64,000 nt of DNA. It comes from Aquilaria yunnanensis (lineage: Eukaryota > Streptophyta > Magnoliopsida > Malvales > Thymelaeaceae). The position numbers were made by a program, and so were the translations under genes. Of the stretch, positions 1 through 12,397 are shown one piece after another (within the stretch, counting starts at the first letter, position 1; the number at the start of each line of letters is the position of its first letter). Below the pieces are notes generated by a model that was not told the DNA's origin, did not search any database, and was given only the letters and a program-made list of their open reading frames with translations. The stretch covers positions 25,332,001-25,396,000 of the forward strand of contig CM077597.1 of the NCBI GenBank assembly GCA_039654915.1. Reading direction: 5' to 3'.

Positions 1-756
1 GCAAGCTAGAGAGCTAAATAAGGCCTTGTTGGCAGTTGTGGAAGGATGCTTAGATGAGCCGAGGATAAACTGTGAAGAATCAACAAGACTTGTGAGCCTA
101 GTTGAGGCCGAGCCTTATGCACACCATACTGAAGGCCCTTATGCACCCATAGGACACATGCCTAAAGCCTTAGACACATGTTGTAGATATGCCAAGACAT
201 ATGGTATAGCGTACACCTTAGCATACCGGTAGAGTGCATGCACCAATGCACCTGCTTGAGTGCACATGAAAGAATCCTATAGTTTATTTATGCACCCCTA
301 GGCTTGGTCTTTATTGTATTCACATGTTAAAAGTCTTATTTAATAGTCATACACATAAGACTTGCCCAAGATACAATTAGCACTCTTTTGAGGAAAGTCA
401 TTAAAGTGTTGACCCAAGTCACCTTAGTAATCTGCTCATGTCCTAGTCCAAAAGGACTTAGCTCTTTTAGGCTTTCTTTTGCCCTAGGCTAGCCTATATA
501 AGTAATGCTTTCATTATGTAAAGCACAAGTTGAATCTAATACAATTGCTTTGTTCAAGCATCTATCCTTGAGTTCTTTGTGAACTAGGCTTGACACCTAG
601 AGTACTACTCTTCTAAAAGCACCTGAGTAATACTACTAAGTCCTAACTACAGGTTGGTTAGGGATGCGGGTCTAAATAATGTTCAAAAGGATTGTTGGAG
701 CTTGTTAGCATTGTGAGGAGGAGTTCCTTGGTCATATATCAAGTAGGTTCCTATCA
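1..756 (+). mobile_element. Ty3/gypsy LTR, right-hand part (cut by window edge)
   Basis: LTR-like organisation closely parallels the complete LTR at 28006-28990: an open polyprotein tail at the left, a TATA box (TATATAAG, 495-502), then a leader with a 'ggttggttaggg' block and a terminus ending CA near 756. No primer binding site follows, so this is a 3' LTR or a solo LTR rather than a 5' LTR. The left end lies outside the window, so no target duplication can be checked. The right boundary is an estimate. Confidence 0.6.
2..232 (+). pseudogene. C-terminal tail of a gypsy gag-pol polyprotein encoded in an LTR (partial)
   Basis: The frame is open from base 2 to a stop at 230-232. It begins QARELNKALLAVVEG, which resembles the 'TRxRAK/ARxLxxAL' tail that follows the integrase in several plant chromovirus polyproteins. 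The complete element at 23528-28294 has a comparable [15 protein letters not shown] tail, also inside its LTR. The upstream polyprotein lies outside the window, so start and integrity cannot be judged. A chance open frame is possible, but matching position and motif in two LTRs argue against it. Confidence 0.45.
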
Positions 757-1199
757 CTAAATTACATATATATTATTAACAATTTTATAGAAAAAGTGGT
801 CGATCATATGGATGGATCAGCCATTGGTGAGGGATTGATTAATGGCAAGAAAGAGAGAGAGAGGAGCAAATAGAACATGAGAGATTTTGTGAGAGGGCAT
901 GGCAACGATTCAAGTCAGATTGGTAAGAACAATGATAGGCTCGATCGTAGGGAGGATTGGAATGGTTCTTAGAAGCTCAAAGTCAATATAGCAAAATTTA
1001 AATGATAGTACATGGATCAAATTGCTCAAATAGCTAAGACCTCTATTAGTGGTAGAGATTAAAGACATTAGACTATAGAAGGCCTCCAAAATATGTTCAA
1101 TAATGAAGGAATTGGTCCTTGTAAGATTAAGCCAGTTGGTAGGAAAAATGTGCTAATACAATGCTCAACTCTTAATGAAATACTTCACCTTCTAGATAG

Positions 1200-1660
1200 T
1201 GGTGCAATTGGTTGAAGCAATAGTTTATTTCTGTTACAAAATCAAAAGTGTAATTAGATAAGTCTAGAAGGCATGCATGGTTTCTTATTTTTGGAATTCT
1301 TCTACAGGCTTGGAATGAGTAGCTTTTCATGACAGTGGCTTCTTTATAGGGTCTTATTATTGCCGTGGATCATGATACTTATTCTAAAGGTTCCTTGAAT
1401 TGTGGCCCTTTCCCATATCTTATTTCTAAAACTAGTTATCCATATCTTATTTCTAAAACTATGGGTGTTAAGGTTGACAATGTTTTTTTTAATGTCAGTG
1501 TGGCGGAAGACAAACCCTTAGATTATAGTGGCTCAAAACCATGCTTGTCGTTCCTTTCAATCTATAAATGAACTTATGAAGAATGATTTAGATTTTGAAG
1601 TTGTATGGATGGTCTACAAAAAGGAAGAGTCAAATAGTGATGGTGGTGAAAGTGTTGATT
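1200..1660 (+). pseudogene. LINE ORF1 fragment (DUF4283-like)
   Basis: Broken frames read AWNE, then after a stop IIAVDHDTYSKGSL, then VKVDNVFFNVSVAEDKPL. These follow the pattern of plant L1 ORF1 proteins (DUF4283: an AWNE block, 'vD..T..k.sl..gRilI', then 'v.V.Ed'). A short tandem duplication at about 1409-1461 (unit 'ccatatcttatttctaaaac') interrupts the domain. ORF1 proteins bind LINE RNA. This copy cannot make a full product because of the stops. Confidence 0.5.
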
Positions 1661-1764
1661 TTGTGTAAGAGACAAAGCTCACAAAAAATATGGATGATGT
1701 GTCTCGTTCTACTAGTTTGAATAGTTATTCAAGCAACAACGATAAGCCCACATGTAATGGCATA

Positions 1765-2745
1765 AGGAGAGTGGTGTGAAGGGTGCAGTAGCACCCTAAC
1801 AATTTTTTAAAAATACATGAAATGGTATATTGGTAAAAATATATTTATGAAAAAAAGCTAATGATGTTATAAAATTAGTTTATTTTTTTCTCAATGTTTA
1901 TATAGAATTTTTTTATTTCCAACAATGTTCAAGTAATTTACTTGTAACATAATAAGTAAAGGCTGATTCTACTCAACTTTTATATAGAAAAAAATATCCT
2001 CAAAATTTCTTTTTGGAATATGCATAAAAGTGCTCTTAATTAATGGATTAGTTTAACTACTTAGATGTCAAATCCATTTCTTGATTAATAGAAAAACATA
2101 TAATAAATCTTTTGCACCACATTCTATATTTTTCGCGTATGTTTTTAAAGAACTTCCATATCATTGTTTGTTATCTTAATGTTATAATATTAGTACACTA
2201 CCATCTATTGTTTTTCTAATTAGCAAGAAAAAGTTTTTGTGTGACATTAATTATTTTCTATATATCAAACATTATAAAAAGCATCTACTACAAATTTAAT
2301 ATTATTCTAATGATATAAAATTATCATATATTATTACTAGGTAAATTGCATTAGAAGTACATAACCTTTTTTCGTGTTTTAAATTCACCTCAAACTTATT
2401 TTCATGTACTTTATGATTTCTCACTTCTACTAAAAATTGTAGATTGATTTTTTTATTATATTTCACCAAATTTTTTAAACCTTCCATCACCATTCTACAC
2501 TTTACTAATTTCTTTAAAAATTTAGCTATTAGTTTTTGTTTTCACATAGATAAAATATCTATATGATTAACTTATATCTGTGTTGTGAAAATTTTATTAA
2601 AATTTTTGTCAAATCTAATAGCCAAAGGTAGCAAAAAAATTAATAAAGATTGAAAATGGTTGAAAATTATTAAGCAATGAAAAAAAAATAAGGATCAATT
2701 TCTCACACCCAATCTCAAATTTCTTGCAACGCTACGCCATTGCCA
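1765..2745. other. AT-rich insert in LINE ORF1, no gene seen
   Basis: About 1 kb of very AT-rich sequence separates LINE ORF1 from later LINE sequence. It starts near a GGTGCAGTAGCACCC inverted motif (about 1779-1796) and ends near 'caacgctacgccattg'. No coding capacity or clear terminal inverted repeats could be matched by eye. It is probably a non-autonomous insertion, but its class is unresolved. Confidence 0.3.
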
Positions 2746-3639
2746 ACATGTTGGTTGGAAGTTTCGAATTTGAACCTAAATATTGTCAACAGAGTAAATT
2801 ATGATGATAAGATTGATGAGTCTTCTAGTTCAAACAGGCGTGTTGCTTATTTAAGTTCTCCAAGTCTCGAGGAGTTGGAGGCATCCATTAGTGTTTTAAA
2901 TGAAAAAAAACCATGATTAATGCTCTACTATCAAATTAGGTGGTAAGTGGGCCTATTCACAAAGAGATATGCAGGAGGAAACCGACTTGGCCCAAGATCC
3001 ATGTAACTTGCCCAAAATGGAGATTCCTTAACATTATTGCTGGTCCTTCAAATTTGAAGAAAAAAATCCAAGAGTAAGATAAGAAAACTTTGTAAAGGGA
3101 TGAGGCAATATAGGTTTTTGTTCTACTTCTTCTTATGCAAAGCCATTTTTAAACAGCAATAGTGCTTGCTAGAATAATGTCATTATTAATGATATAAAGC
3201 CAATTGAGAGCAATACGCAGAACAACCTGACCGAGGTGAAGAAAGCAATGATCTTGGTACAAAAATTTGGTTTTAAGATAAATGCATAGGATATTGAAGA
3301 GTTAAATGCAATCTGCGGGGAAGAGACCAATGTTAATAAATCAGAGGCAGTGTAGAACGAGAATTAAGCTAGTCTTAATGACATTACTTGGCATTTATGG
3401 AAAAAGTATTGGTAAGAAGGCGAAGAAATCTCAAATGAAATATTGTTGATTAATAGAATATGGATGGGCTTTCTTATGGTTCAAGAAACTAAGGCTTCCA
3501 ATTCTTTAGTCTCATTAGCTAGGGTATTGTGGTCAAGAAATGGCTTTGATGTTGATTAATAGAATATAAGTGGGCTTTCTAGAGGTATTATAAGCATTTG
3601 GAGTTTTGAAGTCTTTGAAAAGGTTGATATCTTCTTCCA

Positions 3640-4090
3640 CGATTTCTTGGGTTTGTTCAAAATTGGAAATGTATAGTTAGTCTAGTGTTGTTTGTGAATG
3701 TGTATATGCCCCTCGATGTCATTCAAAGAAGAAAAATTTGTGGGACAGTCTCACTATGATTTTGGAAAGTTTCCAGAGTCCTTTTTCTTACCTCGGGGAT
3801 TTTAAATCTGTAGTGGCCAAACAGGAAAAAAGAGGTTGCTTAAGTAGTGTCTAAAATTTAGGCTTTTAAAGACTTCTTGTAAAAAGTCCAAGCTTTTGAT
3901 CCCCTTATTTATGCAAGGAAATTCACTTGGCATAACTATAGGGAGTCTAAAAGGAGTAAAATTGATATATCAATTGTTTCAGATGATTTTTTGAACCTTT
4001 TGGCCAGGACTGACTTTTGGTGGCTTAGAAAGAAGTCTTTTGGATCACTACCCCAACTTGGTTAAGTAGTCAAATTTGATTTCGGCCTTA
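3640..4090 (+). pseudogene. LINE ORF2 endonuclease fragment
   Basis: The translation in shifting frames gives NVYMPLDVIQRRK, LWDSLTMILESFQS, YLGDF and ARKFTWHNYRESKRSKIDIS. This is the order expected of an APE-type LINE endonuclease: 'nvYgP...rr.lW..L', then 'GDFN', then 'FTW.n......sRiDr'. The usual GGDFN is altered to LGDF. Stops and frameshifts preclude activity. Confidence 0.65.
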
Positions 4091-4469
4091 CTTTCTTTAA
4101 AGAGTTTGATGCATGGTTTGACCATAAAGATTTCATGTTGTTTGTTAACAGTAAATGAAAGGGCTTTATTTGTTGATGGTGTAAGTGACTTTGTGCCTAT
4201 TGAGAAGTTGAGGCTTCAAAATGCCAAGATGAAATTTTGGAATAAGAATGTCTTCAGAGAAGTAAACTAGATTACTTTAAGTAGAAGTTAGGCAACTAGG
4301 ATAAGATCATGGAGCACAGAGATTTGTGAGTTGAGGATGTGTTTGAAAAGAATGGAATTTTAAGCCAGTTTTGGGAGCAAGTGGATCTAAGAGTCCTTTT
4401 TGTGGAAAAAATCAAGAGAAAGGTGGACCGAGGTAGGGGATGAAAACTCATGCTACTTTCATCATTTAG

Positions 4470-4831
4470 TCTCTCATGTGGTCAAGAAGAATTCTTTAAA
4501 GGCTATTTCTTATAATGGGAGCTAGTTAGAGCAGCCTGTCGATGTTAAAATAGCATTATTGAACTACTTTGAAGATAAATTTAAAAAGGACAAAAAGGTC
4601 AAAAAAAATTTCTATTTAAAGAACCTGAGGTGTCTGAATCTTCAAGACTTTTCATATATGGAAGAACATATTGGTGACTAGGAAGTCAGTAACGTCACTT
4701 TGTAATGTGGGAGCCATAAATCTCCTAGCCTTGATCGACACAACTTTCGTTCCATCAAGAAATGTTGGCATCTTCTCAAGGATGATATCAGCAAGTTTTT
4801 TGGGGATGTTGGGAAAAAAAATTCTACAATC
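4470..4831 (+). pseudogene. LINE ORF2 segment just before the reverse transcriptase core
   Basis: The segment carries DVKIALLNYFEDKFKK and, after a frame change, CGSHKSPSLDRHNFRSIKK. These match the plant L1 pattern 'i..ev..yF...F' followed by 'g.KSPGPDGFnf.fiK..W'. It is interrupted at 4832-4836 by the insert at 4837-5396 and resumes at 5402 with SFIAFIPEISNPNVLR, the 'SFI.LIPK..NP' block. Confidence 0.6.
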
Positions 4832-4836
4832 ACCTA

Positions 4837-5396
4837 TCACGTACAGTTGAAAAAAAACATGGTTAAGCAAGCACACATAAATTTAACGTTGTTTGACTCT
4901 TAACTAGCTTACATCCATAAATAAGAGAAATTCATTTGAACAAAATATAGAAATTATAGTTGAGGTATGCACTTATTGCTTACGCTAGCCTATGGATCCT
5001 CTATACACTACTAACAACCCCAATATTTTTCCCTCACACAATTACAAGATATAAGAATAAAAAAAGGCTTTTCCTCCTAGTCCTCTCTAGCCTTTGGACC
5101 TCTCCTCCCTCCTAGAACCCTAACATCTTACCTTTTCTCCATATTGATTTTTCTCTCATGCTCAAACCATAATATAACAAGTCTTTTTATAGGGCACATA
5201 CACAAAACCAAGTCCTAAACAAACTAAAAGACTTGCTTCCCAAGTAAATAACTAAACCAAGACAAACACAACTTTTCCACCTTGGTAACAAAATTTTAGC
5301 TATTTCAACATAAGTCTAGGCCATCCACAAAACAATTACCCCATTAATGGGTTAATGGTGAAACAAGTCCTCAAACTTTATTATTTTAAGCCAACA
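4837..5396 (-). mobile_element. Probable solo LTR or small LTR element inside the LINE
   Basis: This 560-bp block interrupts the LINE reading pattern exactly. It is flanked by ACCTA on both sides (4832-4836 and 5397-5401), a likely 5-bp target duplication. Its right end reads CCAACA, so on the minus strand it starts TGTTGG. The other end (minus strand ...TACGTGA) is not a perfect CA terminus. A minus-strand TATA (TATAAAAAGAC) lies near 5190. It has no coding capacity. It could be a TRIM-like element instead. Confidence 0.45.
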
Positions 5397-5495
5397 ACCT
5401 AATAGAGGAATTTGAAAGGATGGGTAAAATCATAGAGGGTTGTAATACATCTTTTATTGCTTTCATCCCTGAAATATCTAATCCAAATGTGTTAA

Positions 5496-7233
5496 GGGAG
5501 AAGGTCAAAATTAGTCCTATAACTTTTACAATTTTTCTAATTAAGTCTTATATCTTTATGATCTTCTATTTGAGTCATGCATCTAAAAAGATGGTACAAA
5601 TATTAGTCCTATAATAGACGTACGTGAAGGAAAATCTTATGTGGCACATAATGGTAGCTAACCCAAGCACAGTTGGTAAAGTGGGACTATTCTTTGTGGG
5701 TCCTAATCTTCTACCCTAATCGCTATAGGAATTTCATCTTTCGTTGGCCAAAAATCAATGACATGTCACTTTACTGTTTTTTTTTTACACCATTAATTTC
5801 CAACTTTAGTTCTACTCCTGCTTTCTCCCCACTCTTTCAAAGGTAGAGAATAAAAAACCCAGTTATAATTTGCCTTACCTTATTGTTCCTACCACCAATG
5901 CTTTTATCACCCATTGCTCCTTACCTCCTACACCTCTCAAAACAACAAAAAAATTTGGCTGATTAAAAAAGAAAACAACAGTGGCAAGTTGTGCTTTAGC
6001 TCAAAGAGATTTTGCATCAGTGCAACTTAGAGGTGGCTAAATACACTCGCTAGCACATAAATACCCTAGGTTCCAAGGTTTACAAGTTAGGTAGGTGAAG
6101 GTCACCTACAATTTTGTCCCACCATTTATTTTCTTTCTCCTTTATTTAACTTCATCTTTTTGGTTTTAAAATTCTGGTTTATTGGGGATTGGCCGTTTAG
6201 GTACTGTAGAAAGCAAGGGATTTCAAATTTGAATAGTCACCTTATGGAGCAAGAGTCAAACATTACATTGTAGTTCAAATGTGCTATTGTCACAAACTCT
6301 CTTCTCTAGGATATTCCATCTAATGATCTTATATGTCCTCTAGATTAGAAAATTTGTAGTATCCACCTCCATTGTTTAAGGTTTATTTAGAAACTAACTT
6401 TGTTGTTACTAGTTCTTTATTCCTGAAAAGAAAACATATGGAATAGAGATTGAAGGAGCAAGATCAAGAAGCATTTTATCAAACATGTTTCTTTCATTGC
6501 TCACTAAAAGCAAAAGAGTCACCTCCCGTAATAATAGCTGCCACCTGCCAATGGCAGCACACAAAAATACTATCCTAGTGAAAACTCACTTACTCATATT
6601 AGAGCATACAATAATACCATAGCTAATAACAACACACTCATACATTTTTTTTATCCTTCTTCATCTTCACCAATTTTATGCCTAAAAGTTCACCCTCCCA
6701 TTTGTCACCCTAACCTTGCATATCCCCCATAACCTCTATTTTTACTTTCTCAACATCTACTTTTGCTTCATTCACCTCTGATTTTCCTCAACCGACCACC
6801 ACATCTATTACTTCCAAATCTTAGGTATGCAAGGATTATTCTAGTCAGATACACTAGCAGTGGGTCATCAATCTAGCTCAAGTAGTTATGGTTTGATATT
6901 TGTTGGTGCCTTTGACAATGGCAAAACCATCGGCCAACTTTCAAATTGCTCCATACCTAATGCCTCCCGCACTGGCTTTTTCTTCTTCTTATTAAGTTTT
7001 AAGTCAAACAATGTCTACCTATGATTTATTTCTATTGGAATAAGCTTGACATGAGCTATCTAGACCAAAATAACATCCATTTTTTTCTAGGTAGGATTAT
7101 GCATTAGGTGAGCCAATTGTAGGATTAAAATGGGTAATGTTTTCATAGTTATAATACTTGAACAAAAACTAGAAAATTAAAGATTGGAATAGAAAAGGTT
7201 TTAAAGCTATAGGACTCAATTTGACCTTTGCCC
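5496..7233. mobile_element. Non-autonomous TIR DNA transposon (MITE-like, about 1.74 kb)
   Basis: The ends are inverted repeats. The left reads GGGAGAAGGTCAAAATTAGT and continues CCTATAAC. The right, read on the other strand, gives GGGCAAAGGTCAAATTGAGT and continues CCTATAGC. Flanking 7-mers GTGTTAA (5489-5495) and ATGTTAA (7234-7240) look like a diverged target duplication. Removing the element joins LINE text NPNVL to the YRPIS block, which supports the boundaries. No transposase frame is visible. Superfamily is unresolved: a Mutator or hAT derivative is possible. Confidence 0.6.
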
Positions 7234-7600
7234 ATGTTAAAGCATTACCGGCCATTTAGTTTTTTGTGTTGTATTTACAAGATAATTGTTAAAATATTAG
7301 CCAATAGATTACAAAAATAAGAGCTATTTACTTGATAGCAGGAATCAAGCTCGACATGAACTATCTAGACCAAAATAACATCCATTTTCTGGCAGGTAGG
7401 ATTATGCATTATGTGTGCCAATTGTAGGATTAACATGGGTAATGTTTTCATAGTTATAAGACTCGAACAAAAACTAGAAAAGTTATAGACTAGAATAGAA
7501 AAGCTTCCAAAGCTATAGGACTCAATTTGACCTTTGCCCATGTTAAAGGATTATTGGCCAACAGATTACAAAACTAGATCTATTTGCTTGTTAGTAGGAA
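7040..7600. repeat. Two-copy tandem duplication across a transposon/LINE junction
   Basis: A block of about 210 bp beginning 'gacatgagctatctagacc' near 7048 and ending 'cccatgttaaag' near 7242 recurs at about 7354-7552. In both places it is followed by LINE text for the 'LANRLQ' motif and 'aggaatcaagc'. The unit therefore contains the right end of the TIR transposon plus adjacent LINE RT, duplicated in tandem after the transposon inserted. The second copy lacks about 50 bp present in the first. Confidence 0.65.
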
Positions 7601-8650
7601 TCAAGCAGCTTTTGTAAGTTGTAAGCAAATGCTAGATGGTGTGCTCATCGGCACTAAATTTGTTCATTATATGAAGCAAAACAACCTAAAGACTATGCTC
7701 TTTAAAGTAGACTTTGAGAAAGCATTTGATAATGTTAACTGGTAGTTTTTATACTTCGTTATGATGTAGATGAAATTTGGTCAGAAATGGCTTTATTGGA
7801 TTAAAGAATGTCTAGAATCTACCTCAATCTCTGTGCTAGTAAATAGTTTTCCTACTCCTGAATGCAAAATGGAAAAAAGACTCAGGCAAGGGACCTTATC
7901 TCTTTTTCTTTTTTTGACCAACTGTAGAAGTTGTGCACAACCTTGTATAGAGAGCAGCAGGCTATGGTGAGCGAAATGGAATTAGAGTTGGTCAGGATGG
8001 GTTGGAAATCACCCATCTGCAATTTGTTGATCATACACTATTAATGGGTAAGTGGGATGAACAGAAAATTCCATTTTCTAAAAAGAATTCAAGGTGTTTT
8101 CATATCATTTCAGGTCTTAAAATAAACCATCTAAGAGCTGTTTGATGGGGTTGAATGTGTTAGACATAGAGCTTCAAAGAATGGCTCAGATTATAGAATA
8201 GAGTGTTAGCTCAATTCCCTTCACATATCTCAGTTTGACAGTAGGGACTTGTATGACTAAGCCAACTTCTTGCTCTATTGTGATAGATAAATTTAAGTAA
8301 AGGCTTATGGATTCAAAGTTGGAAACTCTGTCTACTAGAGCCAAAATAACACCTATCAAACCCTGCCTCTTAAGCTTAACATTGTATTACTCCTCTCTAT
8401 TTAGCTGCCTACCAGGAGTGCCCCGAACAGTGGATTCTTTTCATAAAAAATCTCATTAAAGTAGTTCTAATAAGAGAAATCAAGTGGAAAAAAGTGGTTT
8501 AACATAAAACTTTAAGAGGTTTGGCACTCAGTTGTCCTAAAGTGAAAAACTTAGCATTTTTTTCAAAATGGGGGTAGAGGTTTTAGTTTTTAAATAATGC
8601 CATTTGGGGGGGATGTTATTTGTGCTATTTATCTGGATGATGGGAATCTA
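7241..8650 (+). pseudogene. LINE reverse transcriptase fragment
   Basis: Recognisable blocks occur in order: a degraded YRPIS, KILANRLQ (about 7284-7312, repeated near 7555), NQAAFV, DGVLIGTKFVHYMK, LFKVDFEKAFDNVNW (about 7700-7745), WLYWIKECLESTSISVLVN and RLRQGTLS. This is the plant L1 RT fingerprint 'KVDFEKAFDxVxW...WI..CL.s...SVLvNG.p...f...RGLRQGDPLS'. The YADD catalytic block is not intact; 'TLLMGKWDE' sits where 'yADDTLif' is expected. The fragment ends at the LTR retrotransposon inserted at 8656. Confidence 0.7.
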
Positions 8651-8655
8651 TGGCC
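8651..8655. repeat. Target site duplication TGGCC, left copy
   Basis: TGGCC directly precedes the left LTR and recurs at 19615-19619 directly after the right LTR. LINE text continues across the site on both sides. Confidence 0.8.
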
Positions 8656-11600
8656 TTTCACACCCCGAACTGCCCCTGGCCCATCTGGGCCCAATTATCA
8701 GAGTAATACAGTGGAAGTTATTCATACAGAAGGAGTTTTATTAACTATTATGAGCACCTATGGCGTGACACCAGGATCTATTCTGGTACTAGCTTGTCAA
8801 TTAATTACTTCCTAGGTGATGTTAGGGTGCTCTTTAGGTACAAGCTAGCACCTAAGTGGAATTTCTAGTGTTCCATTCATGATTTTATCCTGCTAACATG
8901 CATACTTCATCATATGCATACTTTATTCTAATTCAACATAAGCTTCTCCTATAATATCTTTACATGCTCATTTCATCCAAGCTACATATAGCCATACACT
9001 TAATCCACTAAGTGCATCAGATGTATGTCCATCAAGTGTACTATTTCAATGCATGGCAACCAAGAAGCCCATATTCCATTTCAAGTTTGAAAACCATATT
9101 TCATATCCATGAGCATTTTGCCAAATCTAGTACACATAACACAATCATCCATCAAGACATTCCACCTGCATGAATTCAAGCATACTTCTCATATAATCAT
9201 CCTTTAAAGTCATTAACATCATAAGTCATCATAATCATCCATCCAAAGAAAAATTCATCATCATAAGTTATCCAGAACTATGCCTATCCATAGAACAGCA
9301 AACAAGCATCACCTACTTGGAAAACATACCACAGAATGCTTCATGTTTATGTTTATCCAAGTTCAAGTTTTACAGACCAAGTTCTCATAACTACTTAATC
9401 TTCAACTCATATAAACATGGAACACAATCCACCTTATAGACCTTGTTCCCACAACTTCTAGACTCCATATCCTACATAGGTAAGTCCACAACATTAGCTT
9501 GATCCCCAAACAATCTATACCACATAAGTCACTTTGAACCCAACCCTTTAGCACATCATAACGAGTACTCCGGTACTCTTCACTTGATCTATCAAGCCAT
9601 CCATTTCCTAAAAAGATAGAGCAGGGTGGGTGAGTTATAAAACCCAATAAAAATCCAGGCAGCATCCAATGCCTAGCGAGGTAATTATCTCATGACTTTC
9701 TTAGTCATTATACGGCTTTCAAAGCCTAACCTGTGCCAAGATTGTAAGGGCAATTAATCCATGTTCCTGCAAAGGAAAACACTTAAAAAAAGAAAGCACA
9801 AGATATAATGCAACAGCAATAACAATAATAATAATCTGGGTGAGCATGCGCAAACAATTTCAGAGAAGCACACAACTCAACACACACAACACTGTTCTCA
9901 TAACATCGTTTCCCGTGACACCGTTCCTCATGGAACCATGGGCATCGTAAGCATTAGCATTTCCAGAACACCATTCCTGGTCGACCATTTCTTTATTTTA
10001 TATTGAGCTCATTAACTTGGGACTGAGTTGGGCAAACTCAATGCCAAGACCCAAATGCTTGCATAATTACTCATGAGTAAACCGTAGTTGCCAAAGCAAC
10101 AATAGCTCACCCATTATGCACTTATGTGCCCAAATATCCAACTAAGAAAGTATCATGAGTGCTCACAAAAAGTAATAACCACTTAGCCCTAACATGCACA
10201 CCTATGCTCACTTGGCTCTTTGACCATCACATAGGGGCACTAATACTCACAATGAAGGTCATAGAAAATATACCATAGAGAAAGTGAGTATAGGGATCAT
10301 TACCAACATTTGTGTAACCTTTTTGCTCATTGTCTTTGCCTTGCTTCGCTTTGTTTGTTGTTGTAACTTTTTCTTTGCCTTAATGGACCTATAAAGCCCA
10401 AAACACTAGCAAGTAAATATCTTGCTTTTCATTAACCATGAGAACCATAATTTACCAAGAACTCTTGGTTTAACTTACTCAACCTCACTTAAAGAAGTAA
10501 GGCCCATAATTTAACCTTTCTTGGTTATTGTCCAAGTCTTTTGCCAATGTAGCCCATTTTGCCAATATCGCCAGTGTGGCCAATTTAGCCAATGTAGGAG
10601 TTTAAGAACACTATGCTCAAGCTTTTAGTTCTGGACCTTTTTCTATAATGGTCATGGCCAAACATTGTCTTTCCTTCTCTCTCAAGCTTTACTTGATTTT
10701 CAAGCTTTCTCGTACTTAAAAGCTTCACATTTACCAAGCACACTTGCTTTCCACTTAAGGACTTCAAGAACAATTGTTGACAGATTTGTCCTTTACTTCT
10801 CCTTTCTCATTTTAGTCCTATATTTCATTAGGAACACTTATACCACCAAGAACACTTGGTCTACATACATCCACCAAAAATTGGCACAAAGGCCAAAAGT
10901 ACTCTTCATTTCTTTCTTTCATATTTTTGTTTCACATGCATCAAGGAACCCATTACTGTAAAGAACTCACGGCCAAAATGCCAAGTCACAGAAACAACAA
11001 TATGGCCAAAACTTTTATTGCTTCTATAGCTTACAAAATTTCTCTTTCTACATCCATCTTTTGGCCATTGTCTTGTATACTCATAAGAGTTCCATTTCTA
11101 CCAAGAAAACTTGGTTTTATGCTTGCACGCCAAAAATACCATTTTGGCCGACAATTCTTATTTTTTGTTCTTCCATCCTTAGCTTGATTTCTTGCATAGG
11201 ATGCTCATGCAAGCTTCGAGGCACCAAGGACACTTGGTTTCAAGCCTCATAACGCCGTGTACACTTATGGCCGAAAATCCATCTTTGTTCTTCTTGGAGT
11301 TCTCCTCAATTTCTTGCTTCTCATGGCTTGAAAATGCCATGCATGCCTTGAACTCTTGAGTTGAGCTCAAGAACACTATGAACACACCATGGCCGAAACT
11401 TCAAAGAGAACCCCTATTTGAAGAGGTAATGGTCGAAAATGAGCTTCACTTTTCCTTGGAGTTCTTTTTGATTTCGTTGCTCCTCATGGCTTGAAAACGC
11501 CATGCATGTTCATGAGCTCTTGAGTTGAGCTCAAGAACACTAAACTCCTTCTTGGCTGAAACTTCTAAGTGAGCTTTCATGGACATATCACTTGATTTCT

Positions 11601-12382
11601 TGCTCTAGATGTGTTTAGAAGCTTGAAATCACTAAGGAAATGTGTTTGCATGTGCAAGGAAGAGTGATTTTAGCTATGGCCGAGAGCTAGGATGAAGGAA
11701 GAAGGGAATGGAAGCTTGAGAAGTATCCATGGCCAGTTATGCTCAAGAGAGGAGAGAAGTGAGAGTGTTTTGCCTTGTGTTTGAGTGAGTGAAGTAATTG
11801 GAATGGGAGGAAGTAAGGATGGCCGGTTACAAGGAGTGGGATAAGTGCAAATGGCCATTAAACAATTCATAGTGGAGTTTGTAGTGGACAATAAGCAATG
11901 CAAAGTGGAGACAACACATGGGAGACAAAGATGCGCAAAATAATAGTTTAAGGTGGAAGTGAGGGACAAAGTAAGTAGGGTAATTTAATTAATGTGAGTA
12001 GAGGGATAAAATATTGTAAGTGGAGGCCATTATTGTAATGCTAAATCGGGGATGGCCGGCCATGCATATAATTCCATGCAAAATGGCCAAATTCCTCATG
12101 TGGTCCTCCATCTTTCTTAATATGAGCAATTGAGTCCTCCCACAACAACTTCCTTTGTGCAATTGTGTCCCTCAACTTCAAATTCCACCATTTTCATCAC
12201 CAATTCTCTTGGCCTTAGCCAAGTTTATTTCCAAGAGTGTCCAACACTCATTTATGCCCATTCCATAATTAATTCCATGTCTTCTCAATTTAATTGAGCT
12301 AAGTTTCCAAATTAGGAAACTTTTTATATCACTAATCCACTTAACCTGGGACTTAGTCATTTATCATTTTTCGGGTATTACA
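8656..12382 (-). repeat. 3' LTR of the minus-strand element
   Basis: It starts 'tttcacaccccgaactgccc' and ends 'tcgggtattaca', aligning along its length with 15850-19614. No credible gene was seen; the short open frames are repeated in both LTRs and lack domain motifs. Length is 3727 bp, unusually long for a plant LTR. Confidence 0.85.
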
Positions 12383-12384
12383 AC

Positions 12385-12397
12385 AATCCCCACCTTA
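12385..12397 (-). promoter_or_regulatory. Polypurine tract of the minus-strand element
   Basis: On the minus strand the sequence just upstream of the 3' LTR is CTTAAGGTGGGGATTGT, purine-rich and in the position from which plus-strand cDNA synthesis is primed. Confidence 0.55.

Noticed and set aside
10665..11385. Overlapping open frames of 60-98 codons repeated at 17944-18619
   Set aside because: They are duplicated because they lie in the two LTRs of one element. They overlap in several frames and strands, lack motifs and are best explained as chance frames.
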